Both the position numbers and the translations under genes were made by a program. Below are positions 35,339-43,599 of a DNA stretch of 52,885 bases, one piece after another. The notes below the pieces were generated by a model, which worked only from the letters and a program-made list of their open reading frames with translations, was not told the DNA's origin and ran no database searches. This DNA is from an uncultured Bacteroidales bacterium (GTDB taxonomy: Bacteria > Bacteroidota > Bacteroidia > Bacteroidales > Muribaculaceae), in NCBI GenBank assembly GCA_902787185.1, contig CADAFP010000046.1:1-52885 (forward strand), read 5' to 3'. Position 1 is the first letter of the stretch. The number at the start of each line of letters is the position of its first letter.

Positions 35339-35550
35339 ACTACGAATTACACGAATTAAACAAATTATTTAACAATCTATCACCCAATCAGTTAATTAGT
35401 TTAATTCTTAATTTTGCAGAGACTCTGAGTATCAATTCGTGAAATTAGAAAGAATAAGAGTGCGGATGCCAATTAGTAAAATTAGCGTAATTCGTAGTTT
35501 ATTCAAGAGTGCGGATGCCAAATTAGTTAAATCAGCGAAATTCGTAGTTT
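35339..35550. repeat. AATTCGTGAAATTAG repeat field with GTGCGGATGCC words
   Basis: At least six imperfect AATTCGTGAAATT or AATTAGCGAAATTCG units fill this gap between murQ and the SGNH gene. AGAGTGCGGATGCCAA occurs twice, at about 35457 and 35506, each followed by ATTAG and an AATTCGTAGTTT stretch, giving a direct repeat of roughly 50 bases. GTGCGGATGCC is also found reversed in 1869-1881. Confidence 0.8.
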
Positions 35551-35556
35551 GAAAAT

Positions 35557-36210
35557 ATGAAAAACTTAGCATTAGTAGTTGTGGTGGCGCTGATGGGCCT
35601 CACGGCCATGGCGCAGGCCAACCAGGACCCGTATTATGCACGGCGGGCGACGCTCTTTGAGGAATTGCCCATCGGCAAGAAGGACATTGTCATGCTGGGC
35701 AACAGCCTGACCGATGGCGGCGAGTTCAACGAGTTGCTGAATAACCGCCATGTCAAGAACCGCGGCATCGTGGGCGACATCGTCCAGGGACTGATTGACC
35801 GCATCGACCCCATCATCAAGGGGCAGCCCAAGAAGTTGTTCATCCTGACGGGCGTCAACGACATCTCCCACGACGTGAGTGCCGACAGCATCGCCCGCGC
35901 GATGGAAAAGCTGATTGTCATGGTCAAGCAAGGCTCGCCCAGGACCAAAATCTACCTGCAGAGCCTCTTGCCGTTCAACAACGACGTGCGCGAGTGGAAA
36001 CTGCTCAAGGGGCGTGACCACGTCGTCGTCGAGGCCAATGCCCTGCTCGAGCAAGTCGCACGCCGCCAGGGCGTGACGTGGATCAACCTCTACCCGTTGT
36101 TCGTTGACGACCAGGGCCGCCTGCGCGCCGACCTCACCAACGACGGCCTCCACCTCATGGGCAAGGGTTACCTCATCTGGCGCGACGCCATCAAGCCCTA
36201 TATCAAGTAG
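35557..36210 (+). CDS. SGNH/GDSL hydrolase, exported
   Basis: A 217-residue protein with a signal peptide ending around AMAQ (residue 19). The SGNH blocks are visible: MLGNSLTDGGEF (block I serine), KNRGIVGDIVQG (block II glycine), ILTGVNDISHD (block III Asn) and LTNDGLHLMGKGY (block V Asp and His). Such enzymes remove acyl groups, often acetyl, from sugars. At the end of a peptidoglycan salvage locus, de-O-acetylation of MurNAc or another envelope sugar is a sensible guess but not shown by the sequence. Confidence 0.88.
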   Translation: MKNLALVVVVALMGLTAMAQANQDPYYARRATLFEELPIGKKDIVMLGNSLTDGGEFNELLNNRHVKNRGIVGDIVQGLIDRIDPIIKGQPKKLFILTGVNDISHDVSADSIARAMEKLIVMVKQGSPRTKIYLQSLLPFNNDVREWKLLKGRDHVVVEANALLEQVARRQGVTWINLYPLFVDDQGRLRADLTNDGLHLMGKGYLIWRDAIKPYIK

Positions 36211-36273
36211 GGTAGGCCCCGTTTCAGCATGTCAAGCGGGCGGTGGCTCCGCCCCCGTCAGCCAATTTACAGC

Positions 36274-36299
36274 GCCACGGTTCTGCCGTGGCCTTTTTT
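36274..36299 (+). terminator. Terminator at the end of the salvage locus
   Basis: GCCACGG pairs with CCGTGGC around a short loop, followed by six Ts. It is 64 bases after the SGNH gene. Confidence 0.85.
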
Positions 36300-36343
36300 G
36301 CGCCAATTATCGTGATAAATTTGCACACATCGCCAAAAAGACC

Positions 36344-36351
36344 TAATTTTG
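36344..36351 (+). promoter_or_regulatory. -7 promoter box TAATTTTG
   Basis: TAATTTTG fits TAnnTTTG. The following gene begins 112 bases later, so the leader is fairly long. Confidence 0.5.
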
Positions 36352-36463
36352 CCTTTTAATGTGATGGCCAGCGCCCTGCCAACAAACCGCCAAGCGCAAC
36401 CCATCCACACGACATACAACAGGTAACTCGCTGTAAATGACTTAACCGCTATTTGACTTACTC

Positions 36464-37129
36464 ATGACGGCCTTGAATTTGTTGGAACAGACAATTAAGG
36501 TGAAAAAATACCGAAATTCACTTTTCTCGTCGTGCACGTGGGTGCTCGATGGCGGGTGGCTTGTGGATTGTGGCGACGTGGAGCCGTTGCTGCCGCTACT
36601 GGATGGACAGGGTGTGCGAGGCGTGCTGCTGACGCATGGCCACTTTGACCATATATATGGGCTGAATGACCTGCTGGAGCGTTTCCCAGAGGCGCGTGTC
36701 TATTGCAGCGCTTGGGCTCGGGAACAGTTGCTTAACGCTAAACTCAACATCTCTTTCTACCACGAGACGCCGTTCGTGTTCGATTATCCCGAGCGCATCG
36801 TGGTGGTAGAGGATGGCGCCCAGGTGGACCTGGGTGACGGCAACGCGGTGACCGCTGTGGCGACACCAGGTCACACGCCGGGCTGTATCACTTGGATGAC
36901 CGACGATGCCCTGTTCACGGGCGACGCCTGCATCCCCGGAGTGCGTGTGGTGACCAACCTGCCCCACGGTGACAAGCAGCTGGCTATGCGATCGCTGGAG
37001 CACATCCGCTCACTGGCAGCCGAAGGACGCACCATCTACCCTGGCCACGACGTGGACCCCTCGGTCCTCACCACCAACATCTCCCTCTCCTCCCATCCCA
37101 ACCGCGCCCCCCACGGCGAAATTCTTTAG
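36464..37129 (+). CDS. Metallo-beta-lactamase-fold hydrolase, glyoxalase II-like
   Basis: A 221-residue soluble protein. The metal-binding signature HGHFDHIYG is at about residues 59-66, followed by TPGHTPGCI with the next histidine, LFTGDACIPG with the bridging aspartate, and YPGHDVDPS with the last histidine. This set is that of hydroxyacylglutathione-hydrolase-like enzymes of the metallo-beta-lactamase superfamily. The actual substrate cannot be read from sequence; many Bacteroidales carry such orphan hydrolases. It has its own promoter and is separated from the preceding locus by a terminator. Confidence 0.87.
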   Translation: MTALNLLEQTIKVKKYRNSLFSSCTWVLDGGWLVDCGDVEPLLPLLDGQGVRGVLLTHGHFDHIYGLNDLLERFPEARVYCSAWAREQLLNAKLNISFYHETPFVFDYPERIVVVEDGAQVDLGDGNAVTAVATPGHTPGCITWMTDDALFTGDACIPGVRVVTNLPHGDKQLAMRSLEHIRSLAAEGRTIYPGHDVDPSVLTTNISLSSHPNRAPHGEIL

Positions 37130-37175
37130 TCGGCCGATTAATATAACGGCTAATTTCACGGATTAAACTCTTAAA

Positions 37176-37343
37176 TTGTTGTGGGAGTTGAAAAGGGAGG
37201 GACAGAAGAATTATGTCTTGCCCGTTTTGAAGGACTACTACAGGAATGCTTCGTTGGGTGCGTTTCTTCATCTGTTTGGAAGCTACGTTTATTCTTCTGT
37301 CGTCGGATGGGTATTGCATCGGTTAAGAAAAGCAAGAGTATAG
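37176..37343 (+). CDS. Short reading frame, possible C-terminal gene fragment
   Basis: An open frame with no ATG runs from a stop at 37164 to TAG at 37343. From the TTG at 37176 it encodes 55 residues that look protein-like: LKREGQKNYVLPVLKDYYRN, then ASLGAFLHLFGSYVYSSVVG and WVLHRLRKARV, with one amphipathic or membrane-type helix and a basic end. It may be the 3' remnant of a longer gene cut at its 5' end, since an AATTTCACGGATT repeat unit lies just before it at 37152-37164. I do not recognise the family. Confidence 0.4.
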   Translation: MLWELKREGQKNYVLPVLKDYYRNASLGAFLHLFGSYVYSSVVGWVLHRLRKARV

Positions 37344-37367
37344 CAACAGCGCTTTACAAATAAACGG

Positions 37368-37400
37368 AAAGCCGGGTCTCAGATTTTGAGGCCCGGCTTT
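37368..37400. terminator. Bidirectional terminator
   Basis: AAAGCCGGG at 37368-37376 pairs with CCCGGCTTT at 37392-37400, with CTCA and TGAG extending the stem. A-rich and T-rich flanks on both sides suit the convergent arrangement with the minus-strand gene ending at 37421. Confidence 0.85.
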
Positions 37401-37420
37401 CTGTTTGAATCACGTGGGGA

Positions 37421-38818
37421 TTACCACTGGTTGTTGAGGATGTAGTCGGTGAGGGTGGTGGCGTCGGCCAGGTCGACTTGGCCGTTGAGGTCGCAGTCGG
37501 CGTTGGCGAGATCGATTGAGGTCGTGCCGCCGGAGAGGATGTAGTCGATCAGGTCGGTCACGTCGGCAATCTCGATGGTGCCGTTACCGTTCGTGTCGCC
37601 GCGCAGGCCTTGGGGCTCGATTTCGGGCTCGGCCTCGCCTTCAACCCACATGAATGCGAACAGGTAGCGGTCCTCGACGTTGGCCAGGCGGGTGGCCTCG
37701 CCGGTGGTGATGTCCACCTCATAGAGCGAGGTGTCATACTTGCCGTTGGTCTTCCACTGCTTGTCGTTCAGGGGCATCCAGTTGCCGTAGTCGTTGAATC
37801 CCATGCCGCTGTTGTAGTAGCCCATCCAGTACATCTTGTTGGGGTCGTTCTTGCTGAAGCAGGCGGCCTGGCGCTTCACCTGTGAGCAATAGCCGGTGCT
37901 CATGCGGTTGTCGCTGATGAGGAGTCCGGTCTTGAGGTCGAACTCACAGCAGTGTGCGCCGCTCGGGTTGCCGTCGATGTCATACACCTTGCCGTCGGCC
38001 GAGGGCAGGGCTGCTGTTGCGCCGCCGCTGGTCATGGCGAAGGCGCGGCCCTCGCTGTTGATGGCGAAGGTGACGTAGTTCTCGTAGTACAGGCCCGGGG
38101 TGATCTGGCTGATCTCCATCTTGTCGAGGTCGATGGTGCAGATGGCATAGCCGCTGTCGGTCGAGTCGGCTGCCTCGTCGGCAAAGAAGTCGGGGTCGTT
38201 AAGGATGGAGTCGGGCAGATACTTGTTGGTGATGTGGAACAGGCCATAGACCTTGCCGTCCTTGGGGTTCACGGCCATGCCGGCAGACTCCAGGCAGTCC
38301 CATGCGGGGCGGATCTCAGAGCTGATCAGGTCGCCGGTGGCGGCATTCCACTTGCGCACGGCAAAGCGGGTGGTGTCGTTGACCGAGTTGCCGGGAACCA
38401 CCTGGGCGCCACTGTTGGGGTCCATGTCGGTGCGCGACATCACGGTGGTGAGCACACCATTATAAATAACGGCACCTGAGTTGGCATACATCATGTTGAA
38501 GTTGGTGGCCCACTGTGCCATGGCTTCGTTGGTGATTTGGCCGTTGCTGCTGAAATCGGCTTTATTCACAGCGGGGTCTTTGACGGGCATGGTCAGTGTC
38601 GAGCCGTTCCATTCCATTTTGTACAGGCCTTGCTGCACGATGAAGATGGGCTTGTAGGTGACATAGCTGAAACCCACATACTCGCTATAGGTCCCGTTGG
38701 GATACTCGTCGTCGCGACTGGTTTGATACACGCCGTGCAGGATCACGTTTTGCGCCACGGCACTTACACACATGCTTGCCAGCACAGCAAGCACAATGGT
38801 TCTCATGAATTTAGTCAT
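37421..38818 (-). CDS. Exported propeller-like protein with dockerin-like domain
   Basis: A 465-residue protein with a signal peptide (MRTIVLAVLASMCVSAVAQ, after a short MTKF lead). The body, residues 25-395, has alternating beta patterns such as VYGLFHITNKY, GYAICTIDLDKMEISQIT, YVTFAINSEGRAFAMTSGG and SLYEVDITTGEATRLANV, which suggest a beta-propeller read-out domain. Residues 408-465 are a dockerin pair (GDTNGNGTIEIADVTDLIDY and DCDLNGQVDLADATTLTDY). It is one of five dockerin-bearing proteins in the window. Function unknown; secretion is likely. The minus-strand promoter box at 38919-38926 lies 101 bases upstream. Confidence 0.8.
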   Translation of the reverse strand: MTKFMRTIVLAVLASMCVSAVAQNVILHGVYQTSRDDEYPNGTYSEYVGFSYVTYKPIFIVQQGLYKMEWNGSTLTMPVKDPAVNKADFSSNGQITNEAMAQWATNFNMMYANSGAVIYNGVLTTVMSRTDMDPNSGAQVVPGNSVNDTTRFAVRKWNAATGDLISSEIRPAWDCLESAGMAVNPKDGKVYGLFHITNKYLPDSILNDPDFFADEAADSTDSGYAICTIDLDKMEISQITPGLYYENYVTFAINSEGRAFAMTSGGATAALPSADGKVYDIDGNPSGAHCCEFDLKTGLLISDNRMSTGYCSQVKRQAACFSKNDPNKMYWMGYYNSGMGFNDYGNWMPLNDKQWKTNGKYDTSLYEVDITTGEATRLANVEDRYLFAFMWVEGEAEPEIEPQGLRGDTNGNGTIEIADVTDLIDYILSGGTTSIDLANADCDLNGQVDLADATTLTDYILNNQW

Positions 38819-38918
38819 TAATGTTGATGGTTTTAATAGTTGATAAAATGGTATTGAACATTAGTGTCGTGTGGACAATGTGGAGTGTTTTGCCACGTTT
38901 TGCAAGCAATTTGCGCTG

Positions 38919-38926
38919 CAAAGATA
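38919..38926 (-). promoter_or_regulatory. -7 promoter box TATCTTTG (minus strand)
   Basis: On the minus strand CAAAGATA reads TATCTTTG, a fit to TAnnTTTG, about 100 bases before the start at 38818. Confidence 0.55.
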
Positions 38927-39153
38927 GTATATTTTTTCAAATTGTATGCTAAATTGGCAAAAAATCTTCTCTTTTGCTCTCATGAAAAATGCTTTGCTAT
39001 AGGTGATATAATGACATTTATGTAGTTAATCGTCAGATTGACAACTTGTTGTCTATCTTGTGCAGTCAAAAAAAACAAAATTTTGGGACAAAAAAATAAA
39101 GTTATCCTAATTGATTCCGTTAGTTTTTTATAATTCACGAGCATAGTAATGGC

Positions 39154-39161
39154 TAACTTTG
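39154..39161 (+). promoter_or_regulatory. -7 promoter box TAACTTTG
   Basis: TAACTTTG fits TAnnTTTG and would start a transcript near 39168. It is far from the next gene (ATG at 39428), and a terminator-like hairpin lies between. Confidence 0.55.
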
Positions 39162-39167
39162 CGTGTC

Positions 39168-39283
39168 CAAAAAAAGGACAGCGACCCTCTGAGAATAATT
39201 TCTAACTTACTTGAGAGCTATACCTCCAAAAGTATAATAGAACTCGAGTCAACCGGACGCGAACCCTGGCTCCGGTTTTTTTT
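39168..39283 (+). ncRNA. Candidate small RNA with own promoter and terminator
   Basis: A promoter box at 39154-39161 is followed by about 115 bases with no credible protein, then AACCGGA at 39251-39257 pairing with TCCGGTT at 39271-39277 and a run of eight Ts. Promoter, length and terminator together fit a small RNA. Alternatively this is an attenuating leader of the DUF5106 gene at 39428. I do not recognise an RNA family. The rest of the gap 38819-39427 is AT-rich and shows nothing else. Confidence 0.5.
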
Positions 39284-39427
39284 GTGCCCATACATGACCT
39301 GTGGGCCGTTATGTGTGAAAAAATGTTGTGGAGCCGGACTTTTTGCGGCGTGAGGCGTGCTGTTTGTGGGTTTATTAGTAATTTAGCGGTTTAAAATGTG
39401 GCCCATCAGGGCGCTTAAAGACAAATT

Positions 39428-40324
39428 ATGAAGCATATCCTATTGTTTATCACCGCATTGGCTCTCTATGCCAGCACGACTTCGGCTCAAGTGCAATTGG
39501 CCGACCAGTTGCCGGGCACGCTGTTCGCTTATCCTCAGGCACCCGACACCTGTAGCACGCTCGAGAGCCGCTGCAACTACATCATCACACACTTTTGGGA
39601 TAATTTTGACATTAGCAAGCCCATCACCGACGATGTGGCCTTTGAATCGACTTTCCGCGATTTTGTCGATTTCTTCAGGTATTCCCACCGCAATGTGGTC
39701 ATGGTGACCGTCAGAGACTTCATCAACAAAGCGCAATCCAATGCCGCTAACTTGCAGAAAGTGGGCGAAGTCGCCGAGCGCGCCCTCTATGGCCCCACGG
39801 CAGAGTTCTGGAGCGACGAGGTCTATGTGGCGTTTGCCAAGCCCCTTGCTTCGTCCAAGCAGCTGCCCAAGGCCGTGCGCGAGCACTACGCTCAACAGTT
39901 GGCAGCCATGAACGCTGTGCAGACGGGTATGCCGCTCGACTTTGAGTATGTTGGTGCCGACGGTGCCAAGCACCGCGTCAGCGAGTGTCCCGAAGGCACG
40001 ACGCTGATCGTCCTCTTTATCGACGACAGCACCGACAGTTCGATCGGGCGCCTGCGACTGAGCACCGATGTCATCCTCAACAGCCTGATCGATGAGGGCA
40101 AGGCGGCGGTGTTGTGCATTGGCCTGAACAAGTACAGTGCCGACTGGGCGGCCACGGCCACGGGCTATTCCGACAAGTGGATAGTGGGTTGTGGCGAAAA
40201 CCTGTCCAATCAGCTCGATCTGCGCGTGCTGCCATGCTGCTATTTGCTTGACGGTGAGCACAAGGTGCTGAGCAAAGCCCTCTCGGTCGATGCGTTGATT
40301 TCCTCGTTGAATCCCAATTATTAA
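39428..40324 (+). CDS. DUF5106 protein with thioredoxin-like C-terminus
   Basis: A 298-residue exported protein with a signal peptide ending near TSAQ (residue 20). Residues 22-165 match the Bacteroidales DUF5106 domain (ESRCNYIITHFWDNFDIS, FESTFRDFVDFFRY, LYGPTAEFWSDEVYV). Residues 170-298 look like a thioredoxin fold (TLIVLFIDDSTDSSIGRLR, LPCCYLLDGEHKVLSK) but without a CxxC in the usual place; DDSTDS stands where the redox motif would be. So a redox role is doubtful and a binding role more likely. It is followed after 21 bases by a DoxX-type gene. Confidence 0.78.
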   Translation: MKHILLFITALALYASTTSAQVQLADQLPGTLFAYPQAPDTCSTLESRCNYIITHFWDNFDISKPITDDVAFESTFRDFVDFFRYSHRNVVMVTVRDFINKAQSNAANLQKVGEVAERALYGPTAEFWSDEVYVAFAKPLASSKQLPKAVREHYAQQLAAMNAVQTGMPLDFEYVGADGAKHRVSECPEGTTLIVLFIDDSTDSSIGRLRLSTDVILNSLIDEGKAAVLCIGLNKYSADWAATATGYSDKWIVGCGENLSNQLDLRVLPCCYLLDGEHKVLSKALSVDALISSLNPNY

Positions 40325-40345
40325 TCATGTAATGCCGCTATAGTT

Positions 40346-40834
40346 ATGAGTAATTTTTTCAAGAATCTGTTTCTGTATAGTGTGGGCCACACCTACAGCA
40401 ACCTGTCGCGACTGTTCCTGCGTTTGTTCACGGGAATCATGTTCATGCAGCTCTGCATCAGGCAGTTGCTCAACTTTGACATCATCGTTGATTCCCATCA
40501 GGGATTCATGGGGCTCTCCCCCGAGGCTTCCATCACCATGCTGCTGGTTATCGAGCTGCTGTGTGCGGTGTGCATCATGTTGGGGTTCCTCACTCGTTTT
40601 GCCGTGCTGTTCCCTCTTGGCCTCATGCTTGCCGCCGAGAATGTCATCATGTCGTCGTCGACCGAGTCGGTCACCAATCAGCTGTTCAGTTTCCAGCCTG
40701 GCTATCCGGTGATGTTCATCGGCATCTTTATTTACCTGCTGCTGGCGGGCCCTGGCAAGATATCGTTGGACTACATTATCGCCGCACATTTCACCCAGAC
40801 TCCTACCGAAGAGCAGGTTCTGGATAAGGCCTAA
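40346..40834 (+). CDS. DoxX family membrane protein
   Basis: A 162-residue inner-membrane protein with four hydrophobic helices (around residues 20-40, 58-80, 85-105 and 118-140). It resembles the DoxX/DoxX-like family: LFLRLFTGIMFMQLCIRQLL, LLVIELLCAVCIMLGFLTRF and a GPGKISLDYIIA end. Such proteins are linked to quinone or thiol redox chemistry in some bacteria, but the precise task is not known. It starts 21 bases after the DUF5106 gene and probably shares its transcript. Confidence 0.8.
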   Translation: MSNFFKNLFLYSVGHTYSNLSRLFLRLFTGIMFMQLCIRQLLNFDIIVDSHQGFMGLSPEASITMLLVIELLCAVCIMLGFLTRFAVLFPLGLMLAAENVIMSSSTESVTNQLFSFQPGYPVMFIGIFIYLLLAGPGKISLDYIIAAHFTQTPTEEQVLDKA

Positions 40835-40895
40835 CCCGTCAGGCATCGTCAATCAACATCAGAAGAAAGTAAAACGTTAACACCCTACAGGCTTC

Positions 40896-41960
40896 TTGAA
40901 AACCGCAGTACTTATATCTGGTGGCGTCGATAGCGCCGTGGTGGTCCATCTGCTCAAGGAGCAGGGCGAGGACCTGCACCTGTTCTACATCCGCATCGGC
41001 ATGGACAATGACGAGGGCGACTGCAGCGCCGAGGAGGACATCGAGATGTGTACCCTCATCGCGCACCGTTACGGTCTGCCCCTCGAGGTCGTATCTTTAC
41101 ATGAGGAATATTGGGACCATGTGATGGAATATGCCCTGCGCACCGTCAAAGCGGGCCTCACGCCCAACCCCGACATGATGTGCAACCGCATGATCAAGTT
41201 CGGATTCTTTGAGCAGCGTTGGGGCAAGGACTTTGACCAGACCGCGACGGGCCACTATGCCACGACCGAGGTCATCGACGGCGTGAAATACCTGGCCACG
41301 GCCGTTGACCCCGTTAAGGACCAGACCGATTTCCTCGCCCAGATCACTTACGACCAGTTGCGCCACGTCATCTTCCCCATCGGCAACCTGCCCAAGGAGG
41401 AGGTGCGCCGCATCGCCGAGGCCGCCCACCTGCCCAATGCCCACCGCCGTGACAGCCAGGGCATCTGCTTTCTGGGCCAAATCGACTACAATGACTTCAT
41501 TCGCCGCCATCTGGGAGAGAAACCCGGCCCCATCATCGAGTTGGAGACAGGCCGCAAACTGGGTGAGCACCGCGGCTATTGGTTCCACACCATCGGTCAG
41601 CGCAAGGGCCTCGGCCTGAGCGGCGGCCCCTGGTATGTCGTGCGCAAGAACGTTGACGAGAATGTCATCTATGTGAGCAACGGCTACGGCACGGCCAAGC
41701 AGTATGGCCGCACGTTGAGGCTCGACGAGATGCACTTCATCTCAGGCAATCCCTGGGAGGGACAGGACGGCCCCATGGAGATAATGTTTAAGAACCGCCA
41801 CACGCCACACTTCATCCGCGGCAAGTTCTCACGCATCGGCGACCGCCAGTGGGTCATCGAGAGCGAAGAGGACGTGCAGGGCATCGCCCCAGGCCAGTTT
41901 GCGGTGGTCTATGACGCCCGTGGCCACCTGTGCTACGGCAGCGGCATCATCACCGCCTGA
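40896..41960 (+). CDS. mnmA: tRNA 2-thiouridylase MnmA
   Basis: A 354-residue cytoplasmic enzyme that thiolates the wobble uridine (U34) of Lys, Glu and Gln tRNAs. The PP-loop [12 protein letters not shown] near residue 7 binds [11 protein letters not shown] (about 100) has the first catalytic cysteine, DQTATGHYA follows, and [19 protein letters not shown] (about 190) has the second. The C-terminal beta domains include [20 protein letters not shown] and [10 protein letters not shown]. The only sensible start is a TTG at 40896, since residues KTAVLISGG follow at once and no ATG lies just upstream in frame. Its distance of 61 bases from the DoxX gene suggests a shared transcript. Confidence 0.93.
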   Translation: MKTAVLISGGVDSAVVVHLLKEQGEDLHLFYIRIGMDNDEGDCSAEEDIEMCTLIAHRYGLPLEVVSLHEEYWDHVMEYALRTVKAGLTPNPDMMCNRMIKFGFFEQRWGKDFDQTATGHYATTEVIDGVKYLATAVDPVKDQTDFLAQITYDQLRHVIFPIGNLPKEEVRRIAEAAHLPNAHRRDSQGICFLGQIDYNDFIRRHLGEKPGPIIELETGRKLGEHRGYWFHTIGQRKGLGLSGGPWYVVRKNVDENVIYVSNGYGTAKQYGRTLRLDEMHFISGNPWEGQDGPMEIMFKNRHTPHFIRGKFSRIGDRQWVIESEEDVQGIAPGQFAVVYDARGHLCYGSGIITA

Positions 41961-42035
41961 TTTCCCATCCCCTTGCAATTGACGTTAAATAACTCTAATA
42001 TCCCCCAAGGTGTTGTGCCATCGGGGGAAAAATTG

Positions 42036-42043
42036 TACCTTTG
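42036..42043 (+). promoter_or_regulatory. -7 promoter box TACCTTTG for glyS
   Basis: TACCTTTG fits TAnnTTTG, with TTG 20 bases upstream. The start codon of glyS lies 43 bases on. A hairpin with TCCCCC and GGGGGA at 42001-42028 lies just before, probably the end of the mnmA transcript. Confidence 0.6.
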
Positions 42044-42085
42044 CGGCTTGAAATAAAAAACCAAAACAATATAATAGACAGAACA

Positions 42086-43515
42086 ATGGCAAAACAGGAA
42101 GACGTTTTCAAGAAAATCGTGTCTCATGCCAAGGAATATGGCTTTGTGTTCCCCTCAAGTGAGATTTATGACGGCCTTGGCGCGGTTTATGACTATGCTC
42201 AGAACGGCGTTGAGCTCAAGAACAATATCAAGCGTTACTGGTGGGAGGCGATGACCCTGCTGCACGAGAACATCGTGGGCATCGACTCGAGGACGAGATT
42301 GCCAAGATTGAGGAGAAGATGAACAAGGAGTGTGAGAAGGCCGCCAAGCGCTTTGGCGACAAGTTTGACGAGACGATGTTCCGCCAGACCAATCCCCGCG
42401 TGCTTGAGAACCAGAAGAAACGCGATGAGCTGCATGCCCGCTACGAGAAGGCGATGAACGACAATGACCTCGCCGAGCTCAAGCAGATTATCGTGGACTA
42501 TGAGATTGTGGACCCCGTCAGCGGTACCAAGAACTGGACCGACGTGCGCCAGTTCAACCTCATGTTCAAGACCCAGATGGGCAGCAGCGCCGATGCCACG
42601 ATGGACGTCTATCTGCGTCCCGAGACGGCACAGGGTATCTTTGTGAACTTCCTCAACGTGCAGAAGACCGGCCGCATGCGCATCCCCTTCGGTATCGCTC
42701 AAATCGGTAAGGCCTTCCGCAACGAGATTGTAGCCCGCCAGTTCATCTTCCGTATGCGCGAGTTCGAGCAGATGGAGATGCAATTCTTTGTGCGTCCCGG
42801 CGAGGAGCTGAAGTGGTTCGACTATTGGCGTGAGCAGCGCTTGCGCTGGCACAAGGCCCTTGGCCTGGGTGACGAGAAGTACCGCTTCCACGACCACGAG
42901 AAGCTGGCCCACTATGCCAACGCCGCCACCGACATCGAGTTCAAGATGCCGTTCGGCTTCAAGGAGGTGGAGGGCATCCACAGCCGCACCGACTTCGACT
43001 TGAGCCAGCACGCCAAGTTCTCGGGCAAGAAGATTCAGTACTTCGATGCCGAGCTCAACGAGAGCTACACCCCCTATGTCATCGAGACCTCCATCGGCGT
43101 GGACCGCATGTTCCTCTCGGTGATGTGCTCCAGCTACGAGGAGCAGCAGCTTGAGGGCGGCGACACCCGCGTGGTGCTGCACCTGCCCAAGGCTTTGGCT
43201 CCCATCAAGTGCGCCATCTTGCCCCTCGTGCGCAAGGACGGCATGCCCGAGAAGGCTCACGAGATCATGAATATGTTGAAGTTCGACTTCGCCTGCCACT
43301 ACGAGGACAAGGACACCGTCGGCAAGCGCTACCGCCGCCAGGATGCCATCGGCACCCCCTATTGCATCACCGTCGATGGCCAGACCCTCGAGGACAACAC
43401 CGTCACCCTGCGTGACCGTGACACCATGCAGCAGGAGCGCGTCGCCATCGCTGACCTGCCTGCCATCCTCGCCCGCGAGTGCAGCCTGAACAACGTCCTG
43501 CGCAAACTCATGTGA
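42086..43515 (+). pseudogene. glyS: Glycyl-tRNA synthetase, frameshifted by an apparent internal deletion
   Basis: This is the single-chain (class II, alpha2) glycyl-tRNA synthetase that charges tRNA-Gly. From the ATG at 42086 (MAKQEDVFKKIVSHAKEYGF) the frame runs through VYDYAQNGVELKNNIKRYWW to ENIVGIDS at 42289. The family sequence then resumes two bases out of frame with EDEIAKIEEKMNKECEKAAK and is normal to the end (MGSSADATMDVYLRPETAQG, FGIAQIGKAFRNEI, SIGVDRMFLSVMCSSYE, and the anticodon-binding domain). Family members normally have about 35-45 residues between these points, including a HPTTWKASGHVDAF-type motif. Because the enzyme is essential and no second copy is seen, assembly error is the first suspicion. 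Confidence 0.88.
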
Positions 43516-43598
43516 TTTTCTTAAGGCTTCAGGTCACAGGTATTAGGCTTCAGTGACCTAACACCTAACACCTAACGCCTAACACCTAACGCCTAAAA
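43516..43598. repeat. GGTATTAGGCTTC / CACCTAACGCCTAA repeat block
   Basis: TTAAGGCTTCAGGTCACAGG and GTATTAGGCTTCAG are followed by five tandem units of CCTAACACCTAACGCCTAAC type. The two sides are partly complementary, as at 1842-1928. Confidence 0.8.
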
Positions 43599-43599
43599 T

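Noticed and set aside
39240-39275. tRNA gene
   Set aside because: GCGAACCCTGG looked like a T-arm, but no anticodon, D-arm or acceptor pairing exists around it.
39159-39353. 64-codon open frame
   Set aside because: It crosses a strong terminator hairpin with a T run, and its sequence is not protein-like.
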